DNA of 35,000 nucleotides from Trachelipus rathkii. Taxonomy: Eukaryota; Arthropoda; Malacostraca; Isopoda; Trachelipodidae. This document shows positions 1 to 9,968 of the stretch, one piece after another (the stretch's first letter is position 1; each line of letters opens with the position of its first letter). The notes under the pieces were generated by a model. It was not told the origin of the DNA, ran no database searches, and saw nothing but the letters and a program-made list of their open reading frames with translations. The DNA lies in contig JABUQX010118587.1 in assembly GCA_015478945.1 (NCBI GenBank), forward strand, positions 32,501 to 67,500, read 5' to 3'. The position numbers and the translations under genes were made by a program.

Positions 1-975
1 TCTACCCCATCCCTCTCCTCCCTCCTCATCCCTTTGGGTGCAGGTTGAGTCAAATCCCCCACCGCTCATTCCTTTAACAGTTTCTTGAAGTATTCGTTCA
101 TCTCCTGTTATGTCTGTTGGAATTCTCACCAAAAAATTAAATTCACCTTGCTTATCTTAGATATTGCACACTTTCCTCTTTGATTTCTTACTCTGATTTT
201 TGCCAGTCTAAAAATTCTCTTCCTTTTTGCCCTCACATCTTACATCATTTCTTCCGCCTCTCTTTTGCTTGCCTTTTCTTTTTACCTTCTTTTTCCCCTC
301 TCTCTGCTTCATTTCTTACTCCCATATACTGGGCCCTTGTCTGTTTCTAATATCGATGATGACGATTCATCAATGACTGCTGATGCTTTCCTCTTTACTG
401 TCTCCTTCACTTTTCAGTCCACCACTTCGTGTTTTCTCGTTCCTCCTACCCATCTTATACCAGGGTCCCCTCTGCTGCCCTTTTTAACTTTTTCTTGTAT
501 TTCTCTTATCTCTCCGACTCCTTCTAATTGTTCTAGGTTCTGCCTTATTATTTCAATATATTCCCTTTTCCTGTCACACTTCTTCAGCGACTTCACTTTA
601 ATCACATCTCTCCTTTTCCTTTATTCTGCACTTATCTGTCTTTCACCTCCAGGTTCCGTCACCAATATTATGATCCGAATATATATTGTTGCTCCAGGTA
701 TCACTTTCCCATTCCTTGTTAGCCTACTATCAGACGATATTATATAATCATAATAATAGATCTCTGATCGAGTTCTCCTGTGACTATTGTCCGCATTTAT
801 ATTCTTGTGAACCTAGTGAGTCCCTCTGTTGAAAAAAAAACATTCAATGATCTTCATTCCCTTCCTTTAAACAGAAATCTATCACATCTCTCCTTCAATA
901 TTTCTTATCTCCTCTCCATACTGTCCCACCATTCTCTCAATTCTCTCCACCTCGTCTCTTCCAAACTCTTGCATT
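1..975 (-). mobile_element. Degraded non-LTR retrotransposon fragment: endonuclease C-terminus and linker to reverse transcriptase
   Basis: Read on the minus strand, this is a frameshifted remnant of a LINE ORF2 that encoded an apurinic-type endonuclease and a reverse transcriptase. At 885-962 a run of 26 codons reads GRDEVERIERMVGQYGEE and continues to IEGEM. At 860-885 comes IDFCLKEG, and at about 690-750 DYIISSDSRLT followed by GKVIPG. These match the order of blocks near the end of LINE endonucleases. At 410-425 WWTEK opens the linker (an aligned VKETVKRK follows after one missing base), and at 70-105 NEYFKKLLKE lies just before where the reverse transcriptase should begin, off the left edge. 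Stops and frame changes show it is dead. The 5' side is cut off at the (TA)n tract near 979. The short open frames on the plus strand here are shadows. Superfamily (Jockey, CR1 or RTE-like) is not resolved. Confidence 0.8.
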
Positions 976-978
976 GAA

Positions 979-1137
979 ATATATATATATATATATATTA
1001 TATATTATATATATATATATTTTTATTCTTTTTTGTGAATATGTATAGATATATATATATATATATATTATATTATTATATATATAATATATATATATAT
1101 ATATCTAAATATATATATAATATAATATATATATTAT
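979..1137. repeat. Interrupted (TA)n simple repeat
   Basis: Two blocks of alternating TA (979-1020 and about 1047-1137) are broken by a short T-rich segment and by occasional extra T or A. The tract separates the LINE fragment on the left from the hAT-like end on the right, and may mark where both were truncated. Confidence 0.9.
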
Positions 1138-1149
1138 AAGTTTGATAAT

Positions 1150-1332
1150 TTTTGGGAAAAATGTATCGAGTATCGATTATCGATTTTTTACGATACATCT
1201 ATAGAAAAATGCATAAAGCGATACCGATACTCGATACATTTAGGAATTGTCTAAGGGATACCAATAACCGATACAAATGTATCGATCGATTTCGTATCGT
1301 CGATACATGTATCTAGATACTGCCCATCTCTG
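1150..1332. mobile_element. Single hAT-type transposon terminus with TATCGAT subterminal repeats
   Basis: The block is packed with short direct and inverted copies of TATCGAT and CGATACAT (for example at 1164-1195, 1218-1238, 1268-1290 and 1294-1312) and ends in CTGCCCATCTCTG at 1320-1332. Its reverse complement, CAGAGATGGGCAG, resembles the terminal inverted repeat typical of hAT DNA transposons, in which CAG is the outermost triplet and subterminal repeats serve as transposase sites. The following eight bases (CTTACGCA) would be the target duplication. No opposite end and no transposase was found: to the left the block runs into the (TA)n tract. It is therefore a solo end or a truncated MITE-like copy. 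The hAT assignment rests on the terminus and repeat pattern alone. Confidence 0.6.
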
Positions 1333-1430
1333 CTTACGCAACACGATTATCAGTCATAATATATATTAATTAGCGACAAAGATTTTTGTTACAATGGAGA
1401 ACAAAATTTGTGTTAACTTATATGGTGACA

Positions 1431-1434
<4 letters not shown>

Positions 1435-1473
<39 letters not shown>
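1435..1473 (+). repeat. 39-base homopolymeric A run
   Basis: An uninterrupted run of A is preceded by ordinary AT-rich DNA. It could be the tail of a retroposed sequence lying to its left, but no body or flanking duplication was recognised. A simple slippage tract is equally possible, and the exact length is unreliable in most sequencing data. Confidence 0.85.
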
Positions 1474-1475
<2 letters not shown>

Positions 1476-2389
1476 ATATTGGTTTTTGCTTGTAATGTTC
1501 AATTTTGCCGCTATTCACATGAGAACATTTAAACATTTGCAAAAATAAAATAAAATAATATTTTCCCCTTGAACAGCGGCCGGCATAACAGCTGGGATAA
1601 TACTCAGATAATTAAATATTTATAGGACAAATAAAAAAGATATCGTTATTTTTCATTTTTTGGGGGGAATTTCATAAATGAAAAATTGCAATATTTTTCT
1701 TGTTACACGTCCAATCAGTAGGAAATTTTCAGAGCATGTATAATTGGGTGAGGTAGACATTTTCATTTAGATCATCTGTTTCTATGCTTAAGCGTTTTTC
1801 ATGGGAGAAATGTTATTAATTTTTTTTATTTAATTTTTTATTTTTTTGGAATTTTTTTAAAATGTTTTCTTGTAAATAGCTTCCAAACTAAACCATTTAA
1901 AAAAAAAAACATTAAGATTTTTTGGATCAGCGCAACAAAAAACATGGGGAACAAGGCAACAGGAAAAAAAATTAAATTTTGTTTCCTGGTGATAATTAAT
2001 TTAGTTTTAGCTATGTTTTGACTAACCTGCACACTCAATGAACTTGGAATTTCTTATAAGTGTGTTCTAATTCGTTTTCTTCTAACTTGAAGCTAAATAT
2101 TAAACTTCAAAATGCTGCAGTATTTTTTTAAAATTTAATATTTTCTTTACACATTTTTTTGTAAAGTTTAGCATTATAAACTTTAAAATTCAATAAGGCA
2201 GTTTACTTTTCAACATTCACCGTAAAACATGCCGAATGCGTCAAAAAGAGCTTTCATTAATCAATTATTTGGGGCAGAGGTTTCGATGATACGTAATCAG
2301 TCATGAATTAAGTGTAGATTTATAAAAAGGTTAATAGAAACTGGAGGACGGCTTCAGGAAATAAGTTAATGTGAATGATGGAGAAAGGC
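1474..2389. other. AT-rich intergenic DNA, no gene seen
   Basis: The sequence is AT-rich with several A and T homopolymers. The only open frame of note (minus strand, 1838-2038) is rich in Lys and Phe and has no recognisable motif, so I treat it as chance. No tRNA, terminal repeat or splice structure was supported. Confidence 0.6.
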
Positions 2390-2645
2390 CACACAATGTT
2401 GTAGAATGAGATTGTGAGAAAAATGTTGTACGGAGGTGAAGTCAAGATTACCAGAAAATGGGAGACGAAGGTCTCTAGAGCTATGGTGAGAGAAACCAAA
2501 ATAGATAGAATTCAATTCCGTAATATGCAGCATGAATAAGGCCAGATCGATATGGTAAGGGCATCTGATGAAATCGATGGATAAGAAGTCTTGTGAAAAA
2601 ATGAGGACTCTAAGAAAGATTCCTTAGGATGACATAGACTTCCGT
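2390..2645 (+). mobile_element. Possible LINE reverse-transcriptase C-terminal remnant
   Basis: Plus-strand reading gives, in shifting frames, LYGGEVKITRKWETKV (starting near 2426), then KIDRIQFRN, then GHLMKSMDKKS and a later DDID. The order resembles the segment after the polymerase domain in many LINEs: LYGSE, a DRIRN block, then a W-[FY]-GH-[VI]-x-R block. The match is short and broken by stops and frameshifts, so a chance likeness is possible. It lies immediately upstream of the tandem tRNA-like units and on the opposite strand to the two clearer LINE copies. Confidence 0.35.
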
Positions 2646-2669
2646 CGGTGCAAACCGTAATGAAAGAGC

Positions 2670-2868
2670 AAGGCCTTTGAGTACTCAGCAATTATGGGAT
2701 GAGAAAACCGGGTGCTTTAAAAACTAAGTTTGAAGCGTTCTTTTTTGGGGACGTGGATGGCTTAGTGGATAAAGCGCCGGTTGCTGTTACCTCAGCAACG
2801 CGGAGGTCCAGTGTTCGAATCCCGCTGATGAAGAGTAAAATCTTCTGTGAACTCATTCATTTAAATTT
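2670..2868 (+). mobile_element. tRNA-derived SINE-like unit, copy 1 of a tandem pair
   Basis: This ~199-bp unit starts AAGGCCTTTGAGTACTCAGC. It carries an A-box-like TGGCTTAGTGG (2758-2768) and a B-box-like GTGTTCGAATCCC (2811-2823), spaced as in a tRNA gene. Between them GTTGCTG and CAGCAAC can form a perfect 7-bp stem where the anticodon arm would be. The T-arm pairing is imperfect (the CAGTG side pairs with CGCTG only with a 9-base loop), so this is probably not a functional tRNA. It is better explained as a tRNA-derived SINE head with an internal RNA polymerase III promoter. The unit ends in an AT-rich ATTCATTTAAAT. Parent tRNA not assigned. Confidence 0.7.
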
Positions 2869-3065
2869 AAGGCCTTTGAGTACTCAGCAATTATGGGATG
2901 AGAAAACCGGGTGCTTTAAGAACTACGCTTGAAGCGTCTTTTTTTGGGGACGTGGATGGCCTAGTGGTTAGAGCATCCGGTTACTGTTACCTCAGCAACG
3001 CGGAGGTCCAGTGTTCGAATCCCGCTGATGAAGAGTAAAATCTTCTGTGACTCATTCATTTAAAT
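2869..3065 (+). mobile_element. tRNA-derived SINE-like unit, copy 2 of a tandem pair
   Basis: This is a near-identical direct repeat of the preceding unit, abutting it with no spacer. Its A box is TGGCCTAGTGG (2957-2967), closer to the tRNA consensus than that of copy 1. The B box at 3011-3023 is unchanged. The anticodon-arm stem carries one change (GTTACTG against CAGCAAC). Just upstream of the tRNA-like part, ACGCTTGAAGCGT forms a small palindrome. The downstream flank again ends in ATTCATTTAAAT, then unrelated sequence begins. Confidence 0.7.
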
Positions 3066-6000
3066 GATCTTACAAGTGCCAAAAGATAGAGGATGATAGA
3101 GAAGGATGCTGGTTCGGCTGAAAGGCTTAAATATGCGCTGCAGTGTGAGAATATAAAATTAAGTTTATTATTTTGATTTAAAACTTCATTTTCAACTTAA
3201 CAATTTGTATTGTGTGCAAGCATTCAACTTTTTTATATGGTAATAAACTAATTTTATCAAACGTGTTGCACCTTGTTTTCTCTATCTCTTAGTTAATGTT
3301 AGATATAAGATTGTTGTTGTTATTCAGATAAGATAAATGACTGAATATGGTCTGGAAAGCAGCTAAATTTATTACATCAAATTACATTTGTACTTTCATT
3401 TTTTATTGTTTTACTTTGTTCTCATAGCGTTGTTTGTTTTTTATTTATTATTGGTATTTTCTTTTATCTAGTTTTTCACTAATGTTCATGGCTTTGTATT
3501 ACATATTGTCTGTCATGGTTAAAATCTCAATCATTCTAGTAAATATTAGTTGTATAAATATATTTCAAATTTTATAATTTTATAGTATAGGCCTATATTT
3601 ATATATCTATAGATACATAAAATTACTTATTAGGGTTAATAGGTTAATGTATCATATCATATTAGCATATTGAAGGTGTTAATTTTTTGTTTATATATAT
3701 TTTTTTTATGTATATTTTTATTTTATGGCTATAGTTATTTTAAATTTATAATTATTCATCCATTTGTAAAACCAACTTAAATTTTGAAATAATTTAAAGT
3801 AATTATTATTTATTATTATATTTATATTCTATATTTGGTTAGGTTAGATTATTACTATTTTTATTTATGATTTTTATTATTGTTAGTTGTAATATGATGT
3901 TATATTTATTATGTTAATTTTTATTAGTTATAGTAGTATTTGGGTGTTTTTTATTATTTTTTATTATATATATTTATAGTGGTTTGTTTCTAGTGGACAC
4001 TCGTGTTAAGAAATTGATGATATTGGGTGGGGTTGCTAATTTGTGCTAAATATATATACTATTTTTTTATAATATGTATTTTTTGGTTATATATTTATTT
4101 TATGAGTAGGGTATAGTAGATTAGGAGGTAGTTTTATAGTGGTATATATATAGTATGGGGTTATTTGTATATATGTATTAGCTTAGGGGTTGTTTATTCT
4201 TATAGATTTTGTACTTAGTGGTTGTTGGGTTTGGTTTGTCTTGCTTTTATTTGTATTATTATTTATTTTATTTTATATATTTTTATATATATTATGTATT
4301 TATTATATTTTCTTGTTGATATATTATAATCTGTTTCTTATTTCTTTTTATCTATGCAGTGTTGGGGCCACTCGCTGTGCATTATCCTTCTTTTTGACGG
4401 TAATTATTCATTGTTATCATGAAGAAGATGAAACTTATTAATCGTATTGCTTTTGAATTGATGTTTTTATGTAAATTAATTTATGAAATTAATAAAATTT
4501 CTTTATCTTTTATTTTAAATTAATTATTATTAAATTTTTGAAATTTTGTTACTGGATATCTTGTTGAAAGTCCATTCTTGTCGTGTTATTTTTGTTGACT
4601 TGCATTATATACGTAATTCACGCGATGTTCAAAATAAGAACAATCCTGATGACAATTGTTGTATTGGTACTTCTTTCAGTTTGCAATTTGCTGCAATGAG
4701 TTGTTTGCAGTGTTCGGATTGTCTGGTATCTTTCTTTTTGTCCCATTGTAGTTCCCGATATAACGGTTTTAATTCTTTGTTAATCTAGAAATGTCTACAT
4801 GCTTCACGCTTTCAATAGGATTGACATTTGGACCGTTATGTTAGGTAAGAGATTGTTTTGGAGTGCAACTTTACATTTTGTGTCATGAATCTAGTTCTTT
4901 TTCCGATAACTTGTTACGTTAAGTAAGAATCAAGAGCTTCCTTTCCGTTACGAAATCGTGAATTGTGTTGTTTCTTTCAATTGCAATATTATATTTATGT
5001 TTCTAAGTTTTCAGTTATTTGATGTCTCAATGATGGGTGTATATAATATATTTGAGTGGAGAGACATTTCTATGTTCTTTTTCTAATTGTTGCAACTCAA
5101 TACTCAGTAAGTTTTGTTTTTGTTAAGTTTTATTTTAATTACTCAGATTTTAACGAATGTCTCTCTTCGTATACAAAACTACTAGAAGTAGGTTCATTTT
5201 TTCTTCTGGCAATTTAGGTTGGTACGTTCTTCTTATGTTTTGTGATTTGTGATGTCAAACTGTTTCTAATCTAAACTAATTTTCTAATTTGTTAATTGTT
5301 CTGAAACGGTTTTTTTTTTATCATGCTTTTTTTTTTTATTGGAGAATTAGGTCATAATTTGAATTGTTGATTATTTTTTATGATCAGAAATAATCTATTG
5401 TTTTCTGTTTTGCATTATTAGTTTTGCTTGAAAAAAACTTGTGTGCGACAAAATAACTAAAATTTTGATTATAGGATCAGCTCAATTGTTTAGTCCTGTT
5501 GCTATTATGCTCGCTGTCTTTCTCGGCATTGTGTGTCCTCCCTTGTTTTTGCTGTCGATTTTTCGTAATTTTTTTGTTTTCACAGCACTCTTATTCTTCT
5601 TGGCTCTTCATGTCAATTTACTTGTTTATTTATTTATATGCGCATGTTTGACAGTTTTCTAGTTTGATTTAGGTGTTAATATCATCATATTTTTTGTTTT
5701 TTAACAGTTTCTCTGCTGATAATTATATTTTCATCTAATAGACTTCTCTTGAGCACTTTCCTCTGATGGATGATTTTGCTTGAAACTAAATAGTTGTTGT
5801 AAATTAATGTGATATTTATCTAAGTAATCATCTCCAGCTTTCCTGGAATATATAATGCATTGTGCTATTGATTTATTGAATGTTATATAATAATAATAAT
5901 AATTAATAATTGATGATAAGATTTTATTTATGTTGTTTTTATTATAATAATGATAAAGAATATATAATGATTAATAATACATAAAAATATCATTATTTTT

Positions 6001-7334
6001 TAATAATAATAATAACTAATATATATATTAATAACTATATATGAGCTGATATTATTTTTAGGTATAAGAATCTGTGCAGGAGAGTGAATGACTGACTATA
6101 TATAATAAATATTTATAATAATGGTTTATAGTATCTTTTGTAGAAATAATTCTTTAATTGTGTGGTGAAGGATATGAATAAGAAGATAATAATAATGTGA
6201 GGATTGAACGAATAGGAGATATTTTATTATATTTTATATTATTTTAATTGGAATTATGATTATATATTAATTAATATTAAAATAATAATTAATTTATTAT
6301 AATATTTACTTTGTTATACCGCACATAATCTTATCATCTGGGCAACCACGCTTACGTTTCTGGGTGGTTTTGACTTGGCAGAAAGTTTGTTGTAATATCA
6401 TTTTTTTTTGGAGCAATGTATTTATAAAATGTTTATTTTATGTATATTTTTTTATCATGTCCTTATTAGGTAGTATAAATTTGTGGCAGTGGAGGGTAAC
6501 TTATGTATGTTTCGCATCATGTCTCTTCCTCTCCGGCTCTTTTTATTTGGGCTTTTTTTATGAGGACATATTGTATTATGTTCTTAGAGAGTGATCTATA
6601 ATGTATGCTAACGTTGTATAGCAGTTATTTTGATTATTTTATGTTCATGTTCTGTTATATTATATTTAGGTGTTGTGAGGTGAAATCCATCGTGGACGTC
6701 TTCTGCTTTTTTTAGTGTGATTTACAAAATTTCAGTTTATAAAGAGCAACCTACAGTTTGAATCTGGTCTTTTTAAATAAATTATTAGTGTTACTATGTG
6801 GTTGTTTAATATTTAATGCCACCCTACATCCCATTAATTTATGAATATTATATTAATAGGGAGTGAGTTTTATTACTTAGTTAACGTCTTTGTTTATTTA
6901 ATATTTATTCCGGACTCAGTATATGTTAGATGTTTGGTATATTCTTTTATTATGGAAGTTACTATATATTAAGGCCTAAACTTAAACTTTTACTTACACA
7001 TCAATTAAAATGTTGTTTATTTTTAGTTATCTAATTTTATTTTTCAACTCATTTTATACTTTATATTATATATTTATTATTTATATTTATATTTATATAT
7101 ATTATATTTAGTATTACTATTTATTTTATATTATTTAATTTTTCAATATTTTTGAAGTAATTTCCTTAGGAATGAACCTATAGGGAGTTTAATTGTATTT
7201 CGTGGTTATCCGCGGGTTTTGTCGATACAGTATGTAATTCCGGTCAGATAGACCTGGATGATGTTCAATAACGTTGGGCCGGTATGGCCAGTAGCTCGGA
7301 TGGTATGGGTGGCGCGGAGTGATCTGCGCGCAGT
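3066..7334. other. T-rich non-coding region, no gene seen
   Basis: Very AT-rich DNA with a strong excess of T on the top strand and many TTTTTATTATT-like stretches. Short (TAA)n-type patches occur around 5887-5910 and 6000-6020. Open frames on the plus strand are under 85 codons and rich in Phe, Leu and Cys, which is expected from T-rich DNA. No conserved motif, tRNA or transposon end was recognised. Confidence 0.6.
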
Positions 7335-7612
7335 TCCAGTTTGTATGGCCGTTTCGAAGAGGAAACATATTAAGGTCCCAGGCTTGCGATCGCGAATCCG
7401 TTACTATGGGCTACATCACAGCAGAGATAGAGGCCCAGTGGTTGTTCCTACTGCCGGCATACCTCATATATTTTTCCTTAAATTCTCTTTTATTCTTTTT
7501 AATATATTTGCAGTAAGGCCTCATTTGGGAAGTGTGCATTATGCCATGCGGGTGTTTATTATTAGAATTTATATAGTTATTATTTTATCTCACTGAAGTT
7601 TTTTGCAATTTG
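7335..7612 (+). repeat. Dispersed repeat, copy A
   Basis: This segment is homologous to 23068-23372. Shared blocks in the same order include TTTGTATGGC, CACAG followed by GATAGAG and CCCAG, ATACCTCAT, TTAATATATTTGC, GGCCT..CAT..GGGAA.TGTGCA and a later TTTGAATTTG-like stretch (TTTGCAATTTG here). The copies differ by many substitutions and small indels. It sits in a locally less AT-rich island (about 7240-7560). The 112-codon plus-strand frame across it (7258-7596) is not preserved in the other copy, so I do not call it a gene. Family unknown; a decayed SINE, LTR or MITE is possible. Confidence 0.65.
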
Positions 7613-9578
7613 TTTATACCCACCAATTTCAATACCTTTTCATCACTAAATCATCTAAAATACAGGCAAAAGGAGAACATTTAAATGTTCCTTCCGTACA
7701 AGTGAGTGTTCTTTATTTTTTTGTTTTGTTTGGTGTATTAAAATAATGTCCCAAGGCCGTAGTTTTATATCTGATGTATCACCAGCATCTTGTATCTGCC
7801 GAATGTCGTGGGTTGATATGTGATTTGATTCTGAATGGTTTTAAACTACGAAACTTGTCCTCTGCTACTATCCTGATATCTTATATATTTACACCGAAAG
7901 GAATAGTACACCTTTTTTTCTGCTTGGTAAGAGGTCTTACTCAGTAATGGTTCAATGATGGTTAATTTATATGAATTGCCAATGATAGATTGCTGTTTCC
8001 ATATTTTTATTCATAGTGCCGGCCGGAAGGCGGGAGTCTGGGAATACGTAGCTAGCATCACTAGTAGGTGGCGACGGTGGCGGGTTGTGGTGGGGTTGAA
8101 GAGGCGATGTGGTCGCTAGGCAGGGGCTAAGTATGTTAGGCGAGGGAGTGCTATGAGACACCACGTAGTTAGCTGGGAGTGCGACAGGAGTGAAAGTGGA
8201 TCCGTGTGAAGGTGTGACTAGAGATAGAACTAATACTAGTGGCGAGGAAAATTTTGTTTGTGTGGTGAAAGAAGTGACGATGTGTCGTGACAATGTGTCT
8301 GTCATGAGAAGTGTAGATAAGAGTAGAGAGACTCGATTGATGCCATTTACAATTGGGGAGAGACGTTAGGCTTGAGGAAGGGAGGAAGTGTAGAGGAGAT
8401 TAAAAGGTACAATGTAATAGCGGGAGGATGGAGCAGGTGGTGTTTGTTTTGTAGTATTTTACTTTTTAAATGTTGCTGCGATGGGTTGGGTTGTTTGAGT
8501 GAAGTATCGAACGTGAATTCATTGAATTTATGGTGTCGTCATAAAATTATCTTGTTCAGACATAAACCACGCAAAGAGTTTGCAGAAATAAGGGAGTTGA
8601 AGTCTGAAGCTTTGAAGGTCTGGACGTGGTAGGATTTAGAGGGGTAATACAAGGCATTCTTAAATTTTGGTCAAGGACAGGGCATACGTAAATGGAAGAA
8701 TTGTTTTGTTTGTAGGTTGAATAGGGTAAGTGTAGTATTATAGGTTAAAATTTAAAGGGTAGCAGAATTAATGTGTACATGGAACAATTTCAGTATTCCT
8801 GTAAGGTACGGTACAGTGTGGTACTTTGTACGGTAACGTGCGAAAAATTGATGTGTTCTGTTAACTCTAGTTTGAAAAGATTACTGATTAGTCATGTATT
8901 ATTAATTATTATTATTATTTAGTTATTTGTTATGAATAGAACAGAGTGTATTAGCTTTGTTAAATAGATTTTAATATGCGAAAAATTTAAATGTTTGATT
9001 AAAGAGTTAAGTGATATTTTAAAAGTTAGGCAAAATTTAAACAAATGGTGGTGAAAAGGGCTACAAGAAGGGTGTGCGATTTGATTGAATTCAGAGCCTT
9101 TTCAAATTGGTCTGACAATTCTGGTTCAACGGGTTCAAATCCACGATTACTAGAATTCCATACTTGAAGTGTCAAACTGAATAAATCACCGTGACTTATA
9201 AGAGAGCCAACCTAGAAACAGTTACTGTAAGCATAAAACGCTAGACAACTAGTTACACAGGTGTACTGAGCTGAGCAGGTATTGTCGATAGAAGAGAAGG
9301 AAGAGAACGTTGGATAGTTATATAAAGGCGCAGAAGAGGGAGGGGGTGTAGAGTGAGAAATAAAGGCATTGACTAGGGAGTATGGCTCGAGAGACCAGTA
9401 TTCCTAAGTGTTGACGGTAGGTGGTTCAGGTTCACGGCTTGATGCGGCCAGCTAGTAAGGGCGTGTTGGTCAGCCCGCGGCGTGAGCGGTAGGGAATCGA
9501 CGCAGCACTTTTATTTATCTTCGCTGTGTTCAGTGTCTAGGGTCAGCGTTTGTATGATTATTTTGCTTTCCGTGTTAC
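7613..9578. other. Non-coding region, G/T-rich then purine-rich, no gene seen
   Basis: The segment 8010-8400 is locally G-rich on the top strand. The minus-strand open frame there (7967-8305, 112 codons) is Ser/Thr/Pro-rich with no recognisable domain and may simply reflect that composition. A B-box-like GGTTCAAATCC near 9131 has no convincing partner A box. Around 9230-9530 the sequence is less AT-rich but shows no homology that I recognise. Confidence 0.5.
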
Positions 9579-9968
9579 ATTGTATATATATATTATATAG
9601 TATATTATTTTATATTATATATATTATATATATATATAACTATTAATTATATCTTTATATATTATTTATATTCTATTATATCGTTATTTATTATTTTTAT
9701 ATATATTTATATATATATATTTTTTTATAGTTTATATATACGTAGTATATAATTTGTAAAAAAATAAATTCCCCAGGATCAGTGAGTTTATACGAATGAT
9801 TTCCTATTCTTTTATTATTATATATTATATATATTTATATATATATTTATTATTTTTGAATATATTATATTGTAGGTATATATTATTGTTATTGATATTA
9901 TATTTAGTATATTATTTATAGTAGTAATTATATATATATATAGTAGTATATATATATATTCATATATA
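9579..9968. repeat. Interrupted (TA)n / TAT-rich tracts
   Basis: Two tracts of imperfect alternating TA and TATTA (about 9579-9758 and 9817-9968) are separated by a short unique segment with an A run. They are simple-sequence DNA without terminal motifs. Confidence 0.85.

Noticed and set aside
265..747. 160-codon plus-strand open frame, longest in the window
   Set aside because: It is rich in Phe, Leu, Ser and Pro and lies antisense to recognisable LINE endonuclease-linker blocks on the minus strand, so it is a shadow.
3830..3850. GGTTAGGTTAG considered as arthropod telomeric TTAGG repeat
   Set aside because: Only two units are present, far too few for a telomeric or interstitial array.
7258..7596. 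112-codon plus-strand open frame
   Set aside because: It overlaps dispersed repeat copy A and the frame is not kept in copy B.
7967..8305. 112-codon minus-strand open frame starting with ATG, Ser/Thr/Pro-rich
   Set aside because: It lies opposite a locally G-rich top strand, which alone yields Pro/Ser/Thr codons; no signal peptide, domain or neighbouring exon was seen.
9125..9145. B-box-like GGTTCAAATCC suggesting a tRNA or SINE
   Set aside because: No A box at suitable spacing and no cloverleaf arms could be drawn.
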